Assembly (NCBI RefSeq): GCF_001617365.1
Contig: NZ_LVJR01000017.1
Location: 1-64,000, forward strand
Origin: Rhodanobacter sp. FW104-R8
Lineage (GTDB): Bacteria; Pseudomonadota; Gammaproteobacteria; Xanthomonadales; Rhodanobacteraceae
DNA: 64,000 nucleotides
Direction: 5' to 3'
Below are positions 25,295 through 39,773 of the stretch, piece after piece. Both the position numbers and the translations under genes were made by a program. A model generated the notes under the pieces. It saw only the letters and a list, made by a program, of their open reading frames with translations, was not told the origin of the DNA and did no database searches. Position 1 is the stretch's first letter. Each line of letters opens with the position of its first letter.

Positions 25295-26512
25295 CTATTG
25301 GATATTGCTGGTGAGGCTGAGCAGCGGCAGCAGGATCGCGGCCATGATGATCGCCACCAGCACGGTCATCACGATGGTCAGCGCAGGCACCAGCGCCGCC
25401 AGCAGGCGGTCGATCGCGCGCCTGGACTCGAGTTCGAAGGTGTCGGCGACTTTCAGCAGCATGGTGTCGAGCTGGCCGGCTTCCTCGCCGACTTGCACCA
25501 TCTGCATCGCCAGCCGCGGGAACAGCTTCGACTGGCCCAGCGCCAGGCTCAGCCCGGCGCCGCCCTTGACCTGTTCGTGCGCCGCCTCCAGCGCCGCGTC
25601 CAGCGCGCGGTTGCCGGTGACCTGGCGCGCGATGGTCAACGCGCTCAGCAACGGTACGCCGTTCTTCAGCAAGGTACCCAGCGTGCGCGCGATCCGCGCG
25701 GTTTCCACCTTCAGCAGCAGCGGGCCGACCAGGCGCAGCCGCAGCAGCCGGGCATGCCAGGCCAGCCGCATCGCCGGATCGCGCAACCGCGCGCGCCAGG
25801 CGAACAGGCCGCCGCCGAGCAGCAGCAGGATCAGCCACCACCACGCTTGCAGCGCGTTGCCCAGCGCCAGCACCGCGGCGGTGATCCACGGGATCGGCAC
25901 CTGCATGTCCTCGAAGATCGGCACGAACTGCGGCACCACGTAGGCCAGCAGCAGCACCAGCGAGCCGAGCACGCCGGCCAGCAGGAAGGCCGGATAGATC
26001 AGCGCATTGACGATGCTGCCGCGCAGCTGCTGCGCGCGCTCCAGGTAATCGGCCAGCCGGCGCAGCGTCTCTTCCAGCGAACCGCCCGCCTCGCCGGCGC
26101 GCACCAGGCTGACGTACAGCTTGGGGAACACGCCATGCTCCTCGTCCAGCGCCGAGGACAGGCTGTTGCCGCCGCGCACGCGGTCGCGCACGCGCTCGAC
26201 GAGCTTCTTCGCGTGCTCGCCCTCGGGCAAGTCGAGCAGGATGCCCAGCGCGCGGTCCAGCGGCTGGCCGGCGCCGAGCAGGGTCGCCAGCTGATGGGTG
26301 AACTGGGCCAGCTGGTCGCCGCTGAACGGACCGCGCTTGAACAGCGCGGCGAAGCCGCCGCCACCGCCCGCACCGTCGGCCGGCAACGCTTCCAACGGCG
26401 TATGGCCCTGGTCCTGCAGGCGGCCGATCACTTCCTCGACGCTGGCGGCTTCCATCTGGCCCTGCAGGACTTCGCCGGCTTCGCTGACGGCTTTGTATTG
26501 GAACTGGCTCAT
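25295..26512 (-). CDS. gspF: Type II secretion inner membrane platform protein GspF
   Basis: This 405-aa polytopic protein has two tandem T2SSF domains (about residues 70-195 and 272-395) and three membrane helices (about 170-190, 220-240, 375-400). It also has the conserved FTHQLATLLGAGQPLDRAL and IARTLGTLLKNGVPLLSAL helices. GspF sits at the base of the pseudopilus and couples GspE to pseudopilin assembly. The start MSQFQYKAV is standard for the family. A 165-bp spacer with palindromic repeats separates it from gspE, the only real gap in the cluster. Confidence 0.94.
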   Translation of the reverse strand: MSQFQYKAVSEAGEVLQGQMEAASVEEVIGRLQDQGHTPLEALPADGAGGGGGFAALFKRGPFSGDQLAQFTHQLATLLGAGQPLDRALGILLDLPEGEHAKKLVERVRDRVRGGNSLSSALDEEHGVFPKLYVSLVRAGEAGGSLEETLRRLADYLERAQQLRGSIVNALIYPAFLLAGVLGSLVLLLAYVVPQFVPIFEDMQVPIPWITAAVLALGNALQAWWWLILLLLGGGLFAWRARLRDPAMRLAWHARLLRLRLVGPLLLKVETARIARTLGTLLKNGVPLLSALTIARQVTGNRALDAALEAAHEQVKGGAGLSLALGQSKLFPRLAMQMVQVGEEAGQLDTMLLKVADTFELESRRAIDRLLAALVPALTIVMTVLVAIIMAAILLPLLSLTSNIQ

Positions 26513-26533
26513 GCGACCAAACCGCGCACTTCG

Positions 26534-26668
26534 ACCCCTCTCCCGCTGGCGACCCAAAGGGAGTCCCCTTGCGGGTGAGAGGGATGAGGGTTCCGGCACG
26601 GCGCAACGCCACACTCCGCCCGGACCCTCATCCGCCCTTCGGGCACCTTCTCCCAAAGGGAGAAGGGA
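26534..26668. repeat. Palindromic intergenic repeats between gspE and gspF
   Basis: Two linked palindromic units fill the spacer. In the first, CCCCTCTCCCGC (26534-26545) faces GCGGGTGAGAGGG. The second (26624-26668) holds CCCTCATCC, GCCCTTCGGGC and CTTCTCCC/GGGAGAAGGG. They look like members of a widespread CCCTCTCCC...GAGGGATGAGGG repeat family. They can form strong RNA hairpins within the secretion operon and may lower or tune transcription past gspE. Confidence 0.7.
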
Positions 26669-26677
26669 TGGAGCGCC

Positions 26678-28411
<1,734 letters not shown>

Positions 28412-28715
28412 CCTCCACCCCGCTCGATATCTGCGAAAAGCCGCCGGCGCTCCCCGGCGGCGAAACGGCAAGCACCATAGTTAGCACATCCGGCCGGCGG
28501 CGGGTGAACGCGGCCCGCCGCCGGCCGCCACGGCGGCACAAACGTCCATTGTGAGGCCTGCGCCCGCAGCGTTGGACCTCCGTGGCCTAGGAAAATTTCC
28601 TGTGCCGCCGCCGGCGTGACCCGGGTCGCAGGCTCGCGCCGCGCCCGCGGCCGGCCGTGCGTTTGCGCCACCGCCGGGGTCTGGGACAATGCCGCTTTCG
28701 ATGACCGGCCAGACC
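28412..28715. other. Divergent spacer between gspE and tatD with a strong hairpin and a palindrome
   Basis: No gene is seen. GGCCGGCGGCGGG (28492-28504) and CCCGCCGCCGGCC (28514-28526) make a perfect 13-bp stem with a 9-base loop. AGGAAA-A-TTTCCT (28589-28601) is a 13-bp dyad in the only AT-rich patch, about 115 bp before tatD. The spacer must carry the promoter of the secretion operon and that of tatD. Confidence 0.55.
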
Positions 28716-29513
28716 ATGCAGCTGCTCGATATCGGCGCCAACCTCACCCACGAGTCGTTCCGCCACGACCTCGACGCCGTGCTGCAGCGCGCGCAGGCGC
28801 ACGGCGTGGGCCGGATGGTCGTCACCGGCGCCTCGCGCGACGGCAGCGAACATGCGCTGGCGCTGGCCCAGGCGCATCCCGGCACGCTGTACGCCACCGC
28901 CGGCGTGCACCCGCACCACGCGGTCGACTACGACGACGCCACCGAGGCGGCGTTGCGCGAACTGGCGGCGCAGCCGCAGGTGCGCGCGGTCGGCGAGACC
29001 GGGCTGGACTACCACCGCAACTACTCGCCGCGCGAGGTGCAGCTGGCGGTATTCGAACGCCAGCTGGCGATCGCCGCGGACGTGGGCAAGCCGCTGTTCC
29101 TGCACCAGCGCGACGCGCACGGTGATTTCGTCGCCCTGCTCCGGCGCTGGCGCGACCGGGTGCCCGCCGCGGTGGTGCACTGCTTCACCGACACCGGCGA
29201 GGCGCTTGCCGACTACCTCGCGCTGGACTGCCACATCGGCATCACCGGCTGGATCTGCGACGAGCGCCGCGGCACCCACCTGCGCGAACTGGTGCGCACG
29301 ATCCCGGCGAACCGGCTGATGCTCGAGACCGACGCGCCGTACCTGCTGCCGCGCACGGTGCGCCCGCCGCCCAGCCACCGGCGCAACGAGCCGATGTACC
29401 TGAAGCACATCTGCGAGGAAGTCGCCCGCGACCGCGGCGAGAGCGCGGAAGTCACCGCGGCAAACAGCACCGCGACGGCGCTGGCGTTCTTCGGCCTGGC
29501 CGGAGCGGCCTGA
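28716..29513 (+). CDS. tatD: TatD-family metal-dependent nuclease
   Basis: This 265-aa cytosolic protein is close to E. coli TatD along its length: LLDIGANLTHESF at the start, TAGVHPHHAVDYD, VGETGLDYHRNYSP, LHQRDAH, VVHCFTDT, GITGWICDERRG and LETDAPYLLPR. These carry the metal-binding Glu, His and Asp residues of the TIM-barrel hydrolases. TatD proteins have 3'-5' exonuclease activity and have been linked to DNA repair and to DNA breakdown. ATG 28716 gives the normal length; upstream ATGs at 28689 and 28701 add up to nine residues. It is convergent with the methyltransferase gene, 3 bp away. Confidence 0.92.
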   Translation: MQLLDIGANLTHESFRHDLDAVLQRAQAHGVGRMVVTGASRDGSEHALALAQAHPGTLYATAGVHPHHAVDYDDATEAALRELAAQPQVRAVGETGLDYHRNYSPREVQLAVFERQLAIAADVGKPLFLHQRDAHGDFVALLRRWRDRVPAAVVHCFTDTGEALADYLALDCHIGITGWICDERRGTHLRELVRTIPANRLMLETDAPYLLPRTVRPPPSHRRNEPMYLKHICEEVARDRGESAEVTAANSTATALAFFGLAGAA

Positions 29514-29516
29514 GCG

Positions 29517-30263
29517 CTACTCTACCCGTCCCGCCCGAGCGAAGAACGGCCAGCGCACCGCGCGCACCCGTTCGGGATCGCCCCAGGCCGCGGCCAGCGC
29601 GGGCGCGGCCGCCTGCACCGCGTCGCGGCCGGTGCGCTTCTGGTGCCGCTGCGCGGCCGACCACGAATGCAGGTAGGCGAGGAACTGCGCGAGGTTCCAG
29701 TCCGCGCGCATCATGAAGCTGGGCGCCTCCACCGGCGCGAACGGGAACGGCAAGTCGCGGTAGCCGGTTTCCACCAGCGTGCGCTCGGGCGGCCAGTCCG
29801 GGCCCAGCATGTCGTGGTGGAGCTGGCGCTCCACCGCATCGACCGCGCGGCTCACGCTGCAGTTGCCGTAGGCGCTGATCGCCAGCAGCGCGCCGGGTTT
29901 CGCCACGCGGCGCACCTCGGCGTGGAACGCGTCGAGGTCGAACCAGTGCAGCGCCTGCGACACGCCGACCAGGCTCACGCTGCCCGCGGCGAGGCTGCTG
30001 CGTTCGGCCGGCTCGGTACGGTAGTCGATGCGCGGATGCGGCGCGGCCTGCGCGATCTGCGTGGCGCTGGGATCGGTGGCGACCACGCGCTCGAAGTGCG
30101 CGGCCAACCCCAGGCTGGCCTGGCCGTTGCCGCAGCCGGCGTCCCAGGCCAGCGCGAGGTCGGGCGCCTGCGCCGCCAGCCAGTCGAACCAGTCGGCGGG
30201 CGGCAGCGGGCGGGCGTCGCGGTAAAGCGCAGCGTGGCCGGAGAAGTGGTCCTTGAACTCCAT
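29517..30263 (-). CDS. Class I SAM-dependent methyltransferase
   Basis: This 248-aa protein belongs to the class I methyltransferase fold. Motif I is AWDAGCGNGQASLGLA (about residues 39-54), followed by the acidic strand end VVATDPS and the later strand SLVGVSQALHWFDLDAF. The N-terminal FKDHFSGHAALYRDARP matches a group often annotated as methyltransferase type 11 of unknown substrate. There is no signal peptide. It ends 3 bp from tatD and starts 40 bp from rluE on the same strand, so it may be cotranscribed with rluE. Confidence 0.85.
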   Translation of the reverse strand: MEFKDHFSGHAALYRDARPLPPADWFDWLAAQAPDLALAWDAGCGNGQASLGLAAHFERVVATDPSATQIAQAAPHPRIDYRTEPAERSSLAAGSVSLVGVSQALHWFDLDAFHAEVRRVAKPGALLAISAYGNCSVSRAVDAVERQLHHDMLGPDWPPERTLVETGYRDLPFPFAPVEAPSFMMRADWNLAQFLAYLHSWSAAQRHQKRTGRDAVQAAAPALAAAWGDPERVRAVRWPFFARAGRVE

Positions 30264-30303
30264 CTAGGAACTCCGTGGGAACGGGTTTCGCGATTATCGC
30301 GCC

Positions 30304-30837
30304 TCAACCCACCACCCGCGTCTCGCCGGACGCGAGGCCGTCCAGCGCATGCTCGCCGATGCGCACGCGGATCAGCCGCAGGGTGGGAAAGCCCACCGCG
30401 GCGGTCATCCGGCGCACCTGGCGGTTGCGGCCCTCGCGCAGGGTGAGCGTGAGCCAGCTGGTGGGAATGGCCTTGCGGAAGCGCACCGGCGGGTCGCGCG
30501 GCCACAGCCAGTCCGGCTCGGCGGCGAAGGCGGCCTCGGCCGGCAGGGTCGGGCCGTCGTTCAGCACCACGCCCCGGCGCAGCGCGGCGACCGCCGCCTC
30601 GTCGATCGCGCCCTCGACCTGCACCAGGTAGGTCTTGGCCTCCTTGTGGCGCGGGTCGGTGAGCCGGTGCGCAAGCGCGCCGTCGTCGGTGAGCAGCAGC
30701 AGGCCCTCACTGTCGTGGTCCAGCCGGCCCGCCGCATACACGCCCTTCTGCCGCACGTAGCCGGCCAGCGTGGGGCGGCCGCGATCGTCGGTGAACTGGC
30801 ACAGCACGCCGTACGGCTTGTTCAGCGCGATCAGCAT
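30304..30837 (-). CDS. rluE: 23S rRNA pseudouridine synthase, RluE type
   Basis: This 177-aa enzyme has the RsuA/RluB/E/F family core: [17 protein letters not shown], then the catalytic segment [18 protein letters not shown] with the active Asp. [27 protein letters not shown] closes the core. It lacks the S4 RNA-binding domain and starts at the catalytic domain, which is the RluE architecture; RluE modifies U2457 of 23S rRNA in E. coli. The frame is open further upstream, but ATG 30837 starts at the conserved N-terminus. It ends 14 bp... upstream of its neighbours in a minus-strand run with the two methyltransferase genes. Confidence 0.9.
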   Translation of the reverse strand: MLIALNKPYGVLCQFTDDRGRPTLAGYVRQKGVYAAGRLDHDSEGLLLLTDDGALAHRLTDPRHKEAKTYLVQVEGAIDEAAVAALRRGVVLNDGPTLPAEAAFAAEPDWLWPRDPPVRFRKAIPTSWLTLTLREGRNRQVRRMTAAVGFPTLRLIRVRIGEHALDGLASGETRVVG

Positions 30838-30851
30838 GGCGCCGCTTCGGC

Positions 30852-31793
30852 TCAGGGCGTGGAGGCCGTCGCCGGCGCCGGCGCCGCGGGCTTCACGAAG
30901 CGCAGGGTCATCCGGTCGGACTCGCCGATCGCCTGGTACTTCACCTTGTCCTGCTCGCCCAGGGTGAGCGTGGGCGGCAGCGTCCACACGCCCTTCGGAT
31001 AGTCCTTGGTGTCCTTCGGGTTGGCGTTGATGTCGCTGCTCTCGTCCAGCACGAAGCCGGCCTCGCCAGCCAGCTTCACCACGTAGCGGGTGGGCAGGTA
31101 GCCGCTCGACTTCACCCCCTCCAGCGTGGCGCCGTCGTCGGCGCGATGGTCGACCACGCCCAGCACGCCGCCGGGTTTCAGCACCGCGAAGAACGCCTTG
31201 AACATCGCCGGCGCGGTCCCCGCCACCGCCCAGTTGTGCACGTTGCGGAAGGTCAGCACCAGGTCGGCCGAGCCGGGCGGCCCGAGCACCGGCGCCTTCG
31301 GGTCGAACGTGACGATCGCCGCCTTGCCGTAGTGCGCCGGGTCGGCGGCGAATTTGCGGCGCAGCGCGCTGTCGTCGCTGCGCGCCTCGGCGTCGGCGGC
31401 GGGCGCCTTCTCCGCCGCGACGTAGCGGCCGTTGTCGCGCAGCAGCGGCGCCAGGATCTCGGCGTACCAGCCGCCGCCGGGGGTGATCTCGATCACCGTG
31501 AAGTCCGGCCGCACGCCGAAGAACTGCAAGGTGGCCTTGGGGTGGCGGTAGACGTCGCGGGCGCGGTTCGCCGCCGAACGCCAGCTGCCGGCCAGCACGC
31601 CGTCCAGCTGCGAGGCGGTGAAGTCGCGGGCGCTGGTCGGCGGCACCAGCACGTCGGTCGGCTGGTCCGGCTGGGCCGAGGCGACGGGTACCGCCTGGGC
31701 AGCGGCCGCCGGCCCCGCCAGGCAGGCCGCCAGCAACATGGCCGCCACGAGGTTTGCCAACCCCGTCCTGGCCGCTTGTGTCCCATGATTCAT
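30852..31793 (-). CDS. Exported SAM-methyltransferase-like protein
   Basis: This 313-aa protein has a clear signal peptide (residues 1-32, ending AAAA) followed by a methyltransferase-like domain. Motif I is the altered [19 protein letters not shown], then [19 protein letters not shown] and [15 protein letters not shown]. Such predicted-methyltransferase proteins (COG4798-like) occur widely in proteobacteria and their function is unknown. Export is odd because SAM is cytosolic. ATG 31793 follows AAGGAG at about 6 bases. It precedes rluE by 14 bp on the same strand. Confidence 0.8.
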   Translation of the reverse strand: MNHGTQAARTGLANLVAAMLLAACLAGPAAAAQAVPVASAQPDQPTDVLVPPTSARDFTASQLDGVLAGSWRSAANRARDVYRHPKATLQFFGVRPDFTVIEITPGGGWYAEILAPLLRDNGRYVAAEKAPAADAEARSDDSALRRKFAADPAHYGKAAIVTFDPKAPVLGPPGSADLVLTFRNVHNWAVAGTAPAMFKAFFAVLKPGGVLGVVDHRADDGATLEGVKSSGYLPTRYVVKLAGEAGFVLDESSDINANPKDTKDYPKGVWTLPPTLTLGEQDKVKYQAIGESDRMTLRFVKPAAPAPATASTP

Positions 31794-31869
31794 GAATAAC
31801 TCCTTGGCATGGTGGCCGCCCGGACCCGCCGCACTATCGCGCAACCCTTGTGCAGGCCCGGTAGACGAT

Positions 31870-32532
31870 TCAGAACGGCCGCGGGCAGACCGACTGCAGG
31901 CCGTCGATGTGTTCGTGCAGGTCCGGCGCGATGCCCTGCCACATCGGGTCGAGGATGAAGTCGATGCCCTCGTAGCGGGCCAGCTTCGCGGCCGGGATGA
32001 AATCCGCATCGCCGGCGACCAGGATGATCTGGTCGACCAGCTTCTTGTAGGTCAGCGCGGCGATGTCGATGCCGATCTTCATGTCGACCTGGGTCTGCCG
32101 CATGTCCGGCTCGAAGTGCTCGTCGCCCAGCGCGTCCCAGTGCAGGCTGCCCTCGCGCAGCTGCTGGTAGGTGCCGCGCTTCAGCTGCCACTCGCCGCGC
32201 TCGGCCAGCCGGCCCAGCCGCAGCGCCATCTTGCGCTGCCGGCGCAGCTGGTCGTGCAGCTCGCGGCGGAACGCGGCGGCGCCAGTGCGGCCGAAGTCGA
32301 TGCTGTCGCCGCTGATCGGCTTGACGAAGCTCTTTTCCAGCGGCGGGCAATCGTAGAAGTAGATGCGGTAGAGCTGGTCGCGCGGGCGGTCCACCGCCTT
32401 CAGGTGTTCCAGCGCCATGCCGAACAGGGTCTTCGCCACCGCGCGCGCATCGCCGGCATCGCGCTCCCCGTACACCTTGCGGTAGCGGGCAAGGAAGAAG
32501 GCGCCGTCGACGAGGATGGCGGTGCGGTTCAT
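31870..32532 (-). CDS. NYN-domain (PIN-like) putative ribonuclease
   Basis: This 220-aa protein has the NYN/LabA-like fold: MNRTAILVDGAFF at the start with the first Asp, YRIYFYDCPPLEKS, VDMKIGIDIAALTYKK, and LVAGDADFIPAAKLA with the Asp pair of the metal site. The family is a PIN-like nuclease group thought to act on RNA. There is no signal peptide. It stands upstream of the exported methyltransferase gene with 76 bp between. The substrate is unknown. Confidence 0.85.
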   Translation of the reverse strand: MNRTAILVDGAFFLARYRKVYGERDAGDARAVAKTLFGMALEHLKAVDRPRDQLYRIYFYDCPPLEKSFVKPISGDSIDFGRTGAAAFRRELHDQLRRQRKMALRLGRLAERGEWQLKRGTYQQLREGSLHWDALGDEHFEPDMRQTQVDMKIGIDIAALTYKKLVDQIILVAGDADFIPAAKLARYEGIDFILDPMWQGIAPDLHEHIDGLQSVCPRPF

Positions 32533-32649
32533 CGGACAACCTTATGGATGTGCTGGCATGGAAAGAAGGAATGAACGCCGCCAGCAGAATGGGGCCGGCG
32601 GCGCGTGCCTATTCTAGAGCCTCATCCGCACCGCGGGACACCGCTCTTG

Positions 32650-32705
32650 CAGGGCGGGCACCGCCCGCCGATTCCCGGCAGGAGCGGCGGGCCGTGCCCG
32701 CCCTG
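32650..32705. repeat. CAGGGCGGGCACCGCCCGCC palindromic repeat, copy 1
   Basis: CAGGGCGGGCACCGCCCGCC and its near-complement GGCGGGCCGTGCCCGCCCTG face each other across a short AT-richer centre. Each arm is itself palindromic (GGGCGGG-cac-CGCCCGCC). The same element recurs at 36174-36251. It lies just after the stop of the alcohol dehydrogenase gene and could serve as a transcription end. Confidence 0.8.
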
Positions 32706-32730
32706 CGCCAGCCGTTTCGGCATCGCGTCT

Positions 32731-34846
<2,116 letters not shown>

Positions 34847-34863
34847 CTTGAATATCCCTCAAG
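34847..34863. promoter_or_regulatory. LysR-type dyad next to the LysR start
   Basis: CTTGA (34847-34851) and TCAAG (34859-34863) flank 7 bases and abut the LysR start codon. The dyad contains the GAGGG ribosome site of that gene. It probably binds the regulator itself. Further AT-rich sequence to 34920 would hold the promoter for the rightward genes. Confidence 0.45.
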
Positions 34864-34958
34864 TCTGGCTTGCGAATATATCGCTTTTTGGCGGCCTTCC
34901 GCGTGTGTACCTTGAGCACTCCCCAAGTCCAAGGCTCCACTTCAGGAGGCTTCCCCCC

Positions 34959-35138
34959 ATGAACTCGCTCTGGAAAGACCTGCTGTTCCTGCACGGCCAC
35001 ATCACCCATGTCGACCCGGACTGGCTGCCCGATGCGAGCAGCAACAAGGATCGACCCGAGCCTCCCGCCAAAAAGGTCAAGGCGATCGTGGCGACGTGCT
35101 GCGCGGCAACCTGGCCGCGGCTGGTCCAGCCACGCTGA
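34959..35138 (+). CDS. Small 59-aa protein of unknown function
   Basis: This short frame begins MNSLWKDLLFLHGHITHVDP and has a strong AGGAGG ribosome site 9 bases upstream (34944-34949), which is better than most genes in the window. The N-terminal half is hydrophobic-aromatic. The second half is Pro/Lys-rich (RPEPPAKKVKAIV), with a Cys pair (ATCCAATW) near the end. No signal peptide or known domain is apparent. It sits between the divergent LysR gene and the aldo-keto reductase gene, 85 bp from the latter, and probably shares their regulation. I do not recognise the family. Confidence 0.65.
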   Translation: MNSLWKDLLFLHGHITHVDPDWLPDASSNKDRPEPPAKKVKAIVATCCAATWPRLVQPR

Positions 35139-35223
35139 CCCTGGGGCGACCGCCGGCGCTTGATTCCGGCGCCGGCCGCAACCACCTCGGACGGGGTATC
35201 CCCAACCCCGTTCGAGGTTTTCC

Positions 35224-36168
35224 ATGCAGCAGCGCCCGCTCGGCCACTCGCCGCTTTCCATCGCCCCGCTTGCCTTCGGCGGCAACGTGTTCGGCTGGAG
35301 CGCCGACGAGAAGCGCTCGTTCGAGCTGCTCGACGCCTTCGTCGACGCCGGCGGCAACCTCATCGACACCGCGGACGTCTATTCGGCGTGGGTGCCCGGC
35401 AACCGCGGCGGCGAGTCGGAAACCATCATCGGCAAGTGGCTGAAGAAGAGCGGCAAGCGCGAGCAGGTGGTGCTCGCCACCAAGGTGTCCAAGTGGGCCG
35501 AACACCCCGGCCTGTCGCCGGTGAACATCCGCCAGGCGGTGGACGGCTCGCTGAAGCGTCTGCAGGTCGACTGCATCGACCTGTACCAGGCACACGACGA
35601 CGACGCCAGCGTGTCGATGGAGGACACCCTGGGCGAGTTCGCCCGGTTGATCGAGGCCGGCAAGGTGCGCGCGATCGGCGCCTCCAACTTCAGCGCCGCA
35701 CGCTTCGCCGACGCGCTCGCCGTATCGAAGCGGCACGGCCTGCCGCGCTACGAGAGCCTGCAGCCGGAATACAACCTGGTCAGCCGCGCCGGCTACGAGC
35801 AGGAGCTGGAGCCGCTGATCCGCCGCGAGCACGTCGGCGTGATCAGCTACTACGCGCTGGCCAGCGGCTTCCTCAGCGGCAAGTACCGCAGCGCGGCCGA
35901 CCTGGCCAAGAGCCGCGCGCGCGGCGGCGCAGTGAAGAAGTACCTCAACCCGCACGGCCTGCAGGTGCTCGACGTACTCGACGCGGTGGCCGCCGCGCAT
36001 CGCGCCACCCCGGCGCAGGTCGCGCTGGCCTGGCTGATCGCCCGGCCCGGCCTCACCGCGCCGATCGTCAGCGCCACCAGCGTGGAGCAGCTGCGCGAAC
36101 TGCTCGGCGCCACTTCATTGCAGCTGAGCGACAACGAGATCGCGCAACTGGACCTGGCCAGCGCCTGA
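35224..36168 (+). CDS. Aldo/keto reductase
   Basis: This 314-aa NADPH-dependent reductase has the aldo/keto reductase barrel motifs. They are NLIDTADVYSAW with the catalytic Asp and Tyr, VLATKVSKW with the Lys, DLYQAHDDD with the His position, and KVRAIGASNFSA. The cofactor end is AQVALAWLIARPGLTAPIVSATSVEQL. It resembles the YhdN/IolS-like group; the physiological aldehyde or ketone is unknown. It is the last gene of a likely unit with the 59-aa gene, divergent from the GcvA-like LysR regulator. The palindromic repeat 36174-36251 follows five bases after its stop. Confidence 0.92.
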   Translation: MQQRPLGHSPLSIAPLAFGGNVFGWSADEKRSFELLDAFVDAGGNLIDTADVYSAWVPGNRGGESETIIGKWLKKSGKREQVVLATKVSKWAEHPGLSPVNIRQAVDGSLKRLQVDCIDLYQAHDDDASVSMEDTLGEFARLIEAGKVRAIGASNFSAARFADALAVSKRHGLPRYESLQPEYNLVSRAGYEQELEPLIRREHVGVISYYALASGFLSGKYRSAADLAKSRARGGAVKKYLNPHGLQVLDVLDAVAAAHRATPAQVALAWLIARPGLTAPIVSATSVEQLRELLGATSLQLSDNEIAQLDLASA

Positions 36169-36173
36169 CCATT

Positions 36174-36251
36174 CGTAGGGCGGGCACCGCCCGCCGCTCC
36201 TCATTACCGCACCATGCGAAGCAAGAGCCGGCGGGCCGTGCCCGCCCTACG
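36174..36251. repeat. CGTAGGGCGGGCACCGCCCG palindromic repeat, copy 2
   Basis: CGTAGGGCGGGCACCGCCCG, continuing CCG (36174-36196), faces CGGCGGGCCGTGCCCGCCCT, continuing ACG (36229-36251). It is the same element as at 32650-32705 with a longer centre. It fills the convergent spacer between the aldo/keto reductase and GumN-like genes, so a bidirectional stop for transcription is plausible. Confidence 0.8.
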
Positions 36252-36260
36252 AAAAGTGGC

Positions 36261-37262
36261 TCACTCCGGCGCGTCGACCTGGTAGCCCTCGGCCTGCAGC
36301 GCGGCCAGGTAGCCATCCGGCTTCAGCAGCTCGTCCATCGGCAACAAGGCGAAGGTCTGCGCGTTGCCGGCCAGCGCCTTGCGCGCGGCGGCCAGCCATG
36401 TCGCGCGCTGCTTCGCCGGCACGTCGTCGAGGCCGAGCGTCTGCGCGAAGCCGGCGCCGGCGACCGCCGCCACGCAGGCATCGTGGCGATCGCTGTCGGG
36501 CAACTCGCGCAGCGCCTGCAGGTCGCCGGTGGCCCAGGCGTTGGCGCGCGCGGTCATCGCCGGCATGTCGTGCTCGACGCTGTCCAGGGTGCGGATGAAG
36601 CAGGTGGTGTCGCGCGGCGCGGCCTGCTTGAACGCCTTGATCGCCGCGCGCGGGTGCTCGATCAGCACGTGGTAGTCGGTCGGCAGTTCCGGCACGCCGC
36701 TGCGTTTGGCCAGCTCGTCCACGCTCGCCTCGACCCCGCCGGAGCGGCTCAGCCCGTTCGCCTTCAGCGCCTTCTTGTACAGCTCCTGCGCGGCGAACAG
36801 TGGCCGCCAGCGCTCGACGCCGCGGTCGTCGCCCAGGTACTTCAGCTTCAGCACCTGCCAGCGTGCATACACCGGCGGCGGCAGCACCTGCTGCAGGGTC
36901 GCGCCGTCATCGTTCTTGCGCGCACTGTAGGCCGAAGGCAGCAGGAACAGCTTGCCGAGGAAGCCGACGTCGGCCTTCAGCTGCACCGAGGGCTCCCGCA
37001 GCACCTGCTGCGAGGCGCCGAGCACCTGCTCCACCTCGCGCGATTGCCACTGCATGGCGCGCGGCAGCGGCGACAGCGTGCCGAGCACCCACATCACGTG
37101 CCCGTCCTTCGATACCTTCCACAGGCCGGGCCCGGGCTGCACGCCGCTCACCACCACCACGGGCAGGTTGGCCACCTCGGGAGGCGGCGCGGCGGCCGAT
37201 TGCGCAAACGCCGGCGGCATGCCGCCCAGCGCGAACAGGAAAGCCACGTGCAACAGACGCAT
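36261..37262 (-). CDS. TraB/GumN-family exported protein
   Basis: This 333-aa protein has a signal peptide (residues 1-20, ending AFA). The TraB/GumN pattern follows: [27 protein letters not shown] near residue 46, and the C-terminal [32 protein letters not shown]-like end in which the usual G(x)LH(x)L segment is replaced by LLPMDELL. The family is related to Tiki-type proteases and its role in bacteria is mostly unknown. GumN is the accessory xanthan-cluster member in Xanthomonas, but no gum genes are near here. The altered metal motif may mean it is not catalytic. Confidence 0.8.
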   Translation of the reverse strand: MRLLHVAFLFALGGMPPAFAQSAAAPPPEVANLPVVVVSGVQPGPGLWKVSKDGHVMWVLGTLSPLPRAMQWQSREVEQVLGASQQVLREPSVQLKADVGFLGKLFLLPSAYSARKNDDGATLQQVLPPPVYARWQVLKLKYLGDDRGVERWRPLFAAQELYKKALKANGLSRSGGVEASVDELAKRSGVPELPTDYHVLIEHPRAAIKAFKQAAPRDTTCFIRTLDSVEHDMPAMTARANAWATGDLQALRELPDSDRHDACVAAVAGAGFAQTLGLDDVPAKQRATWLAAARKALAGNAQTFALLPMDELLKPDGYLAALQAEGYQVDAPE

Positions 37263-37344
37263 CGGATCGCTCCATGCCAAACGCCGGGCATTGTGGCAGG
37301 CCGATCCTGAGCCGCAGATGGCCGGCGACATGCACATCGGCATC

Positions 37345-37386
37345 GCACACGAGACGGGGCGCCTTGCGACGCCCCGTCTCGTGTGC
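37345..37386 (-). terminator. Terminator hairpin downstream of icd
   Basis: GCACACGAGACGGGGCG (37345-37361) and CGCCCCGTCTCGTGTGC (37370-37386) form a perfect 17-bp stem with an 8-base loop, starting 19 bp past the icd stop. No U-run follows on either strand, but the stem is very stable and well placed to end icd transcription. Confidence 0.8.
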
Positions 37387-37404
37387 GGCCATTGCCTCAG
37401 CGCG

Positions 37405-39681
<2,277 letters not shown>

Positions 39682-39773
39682 TCATTGTCGCGCGAATACC
39701 GACATGGGGCCACCGACCAAGCGGTCCGCATGCCAGAATCGGTGTTTGCCGGACGCACCCGGATCATCGGCAC

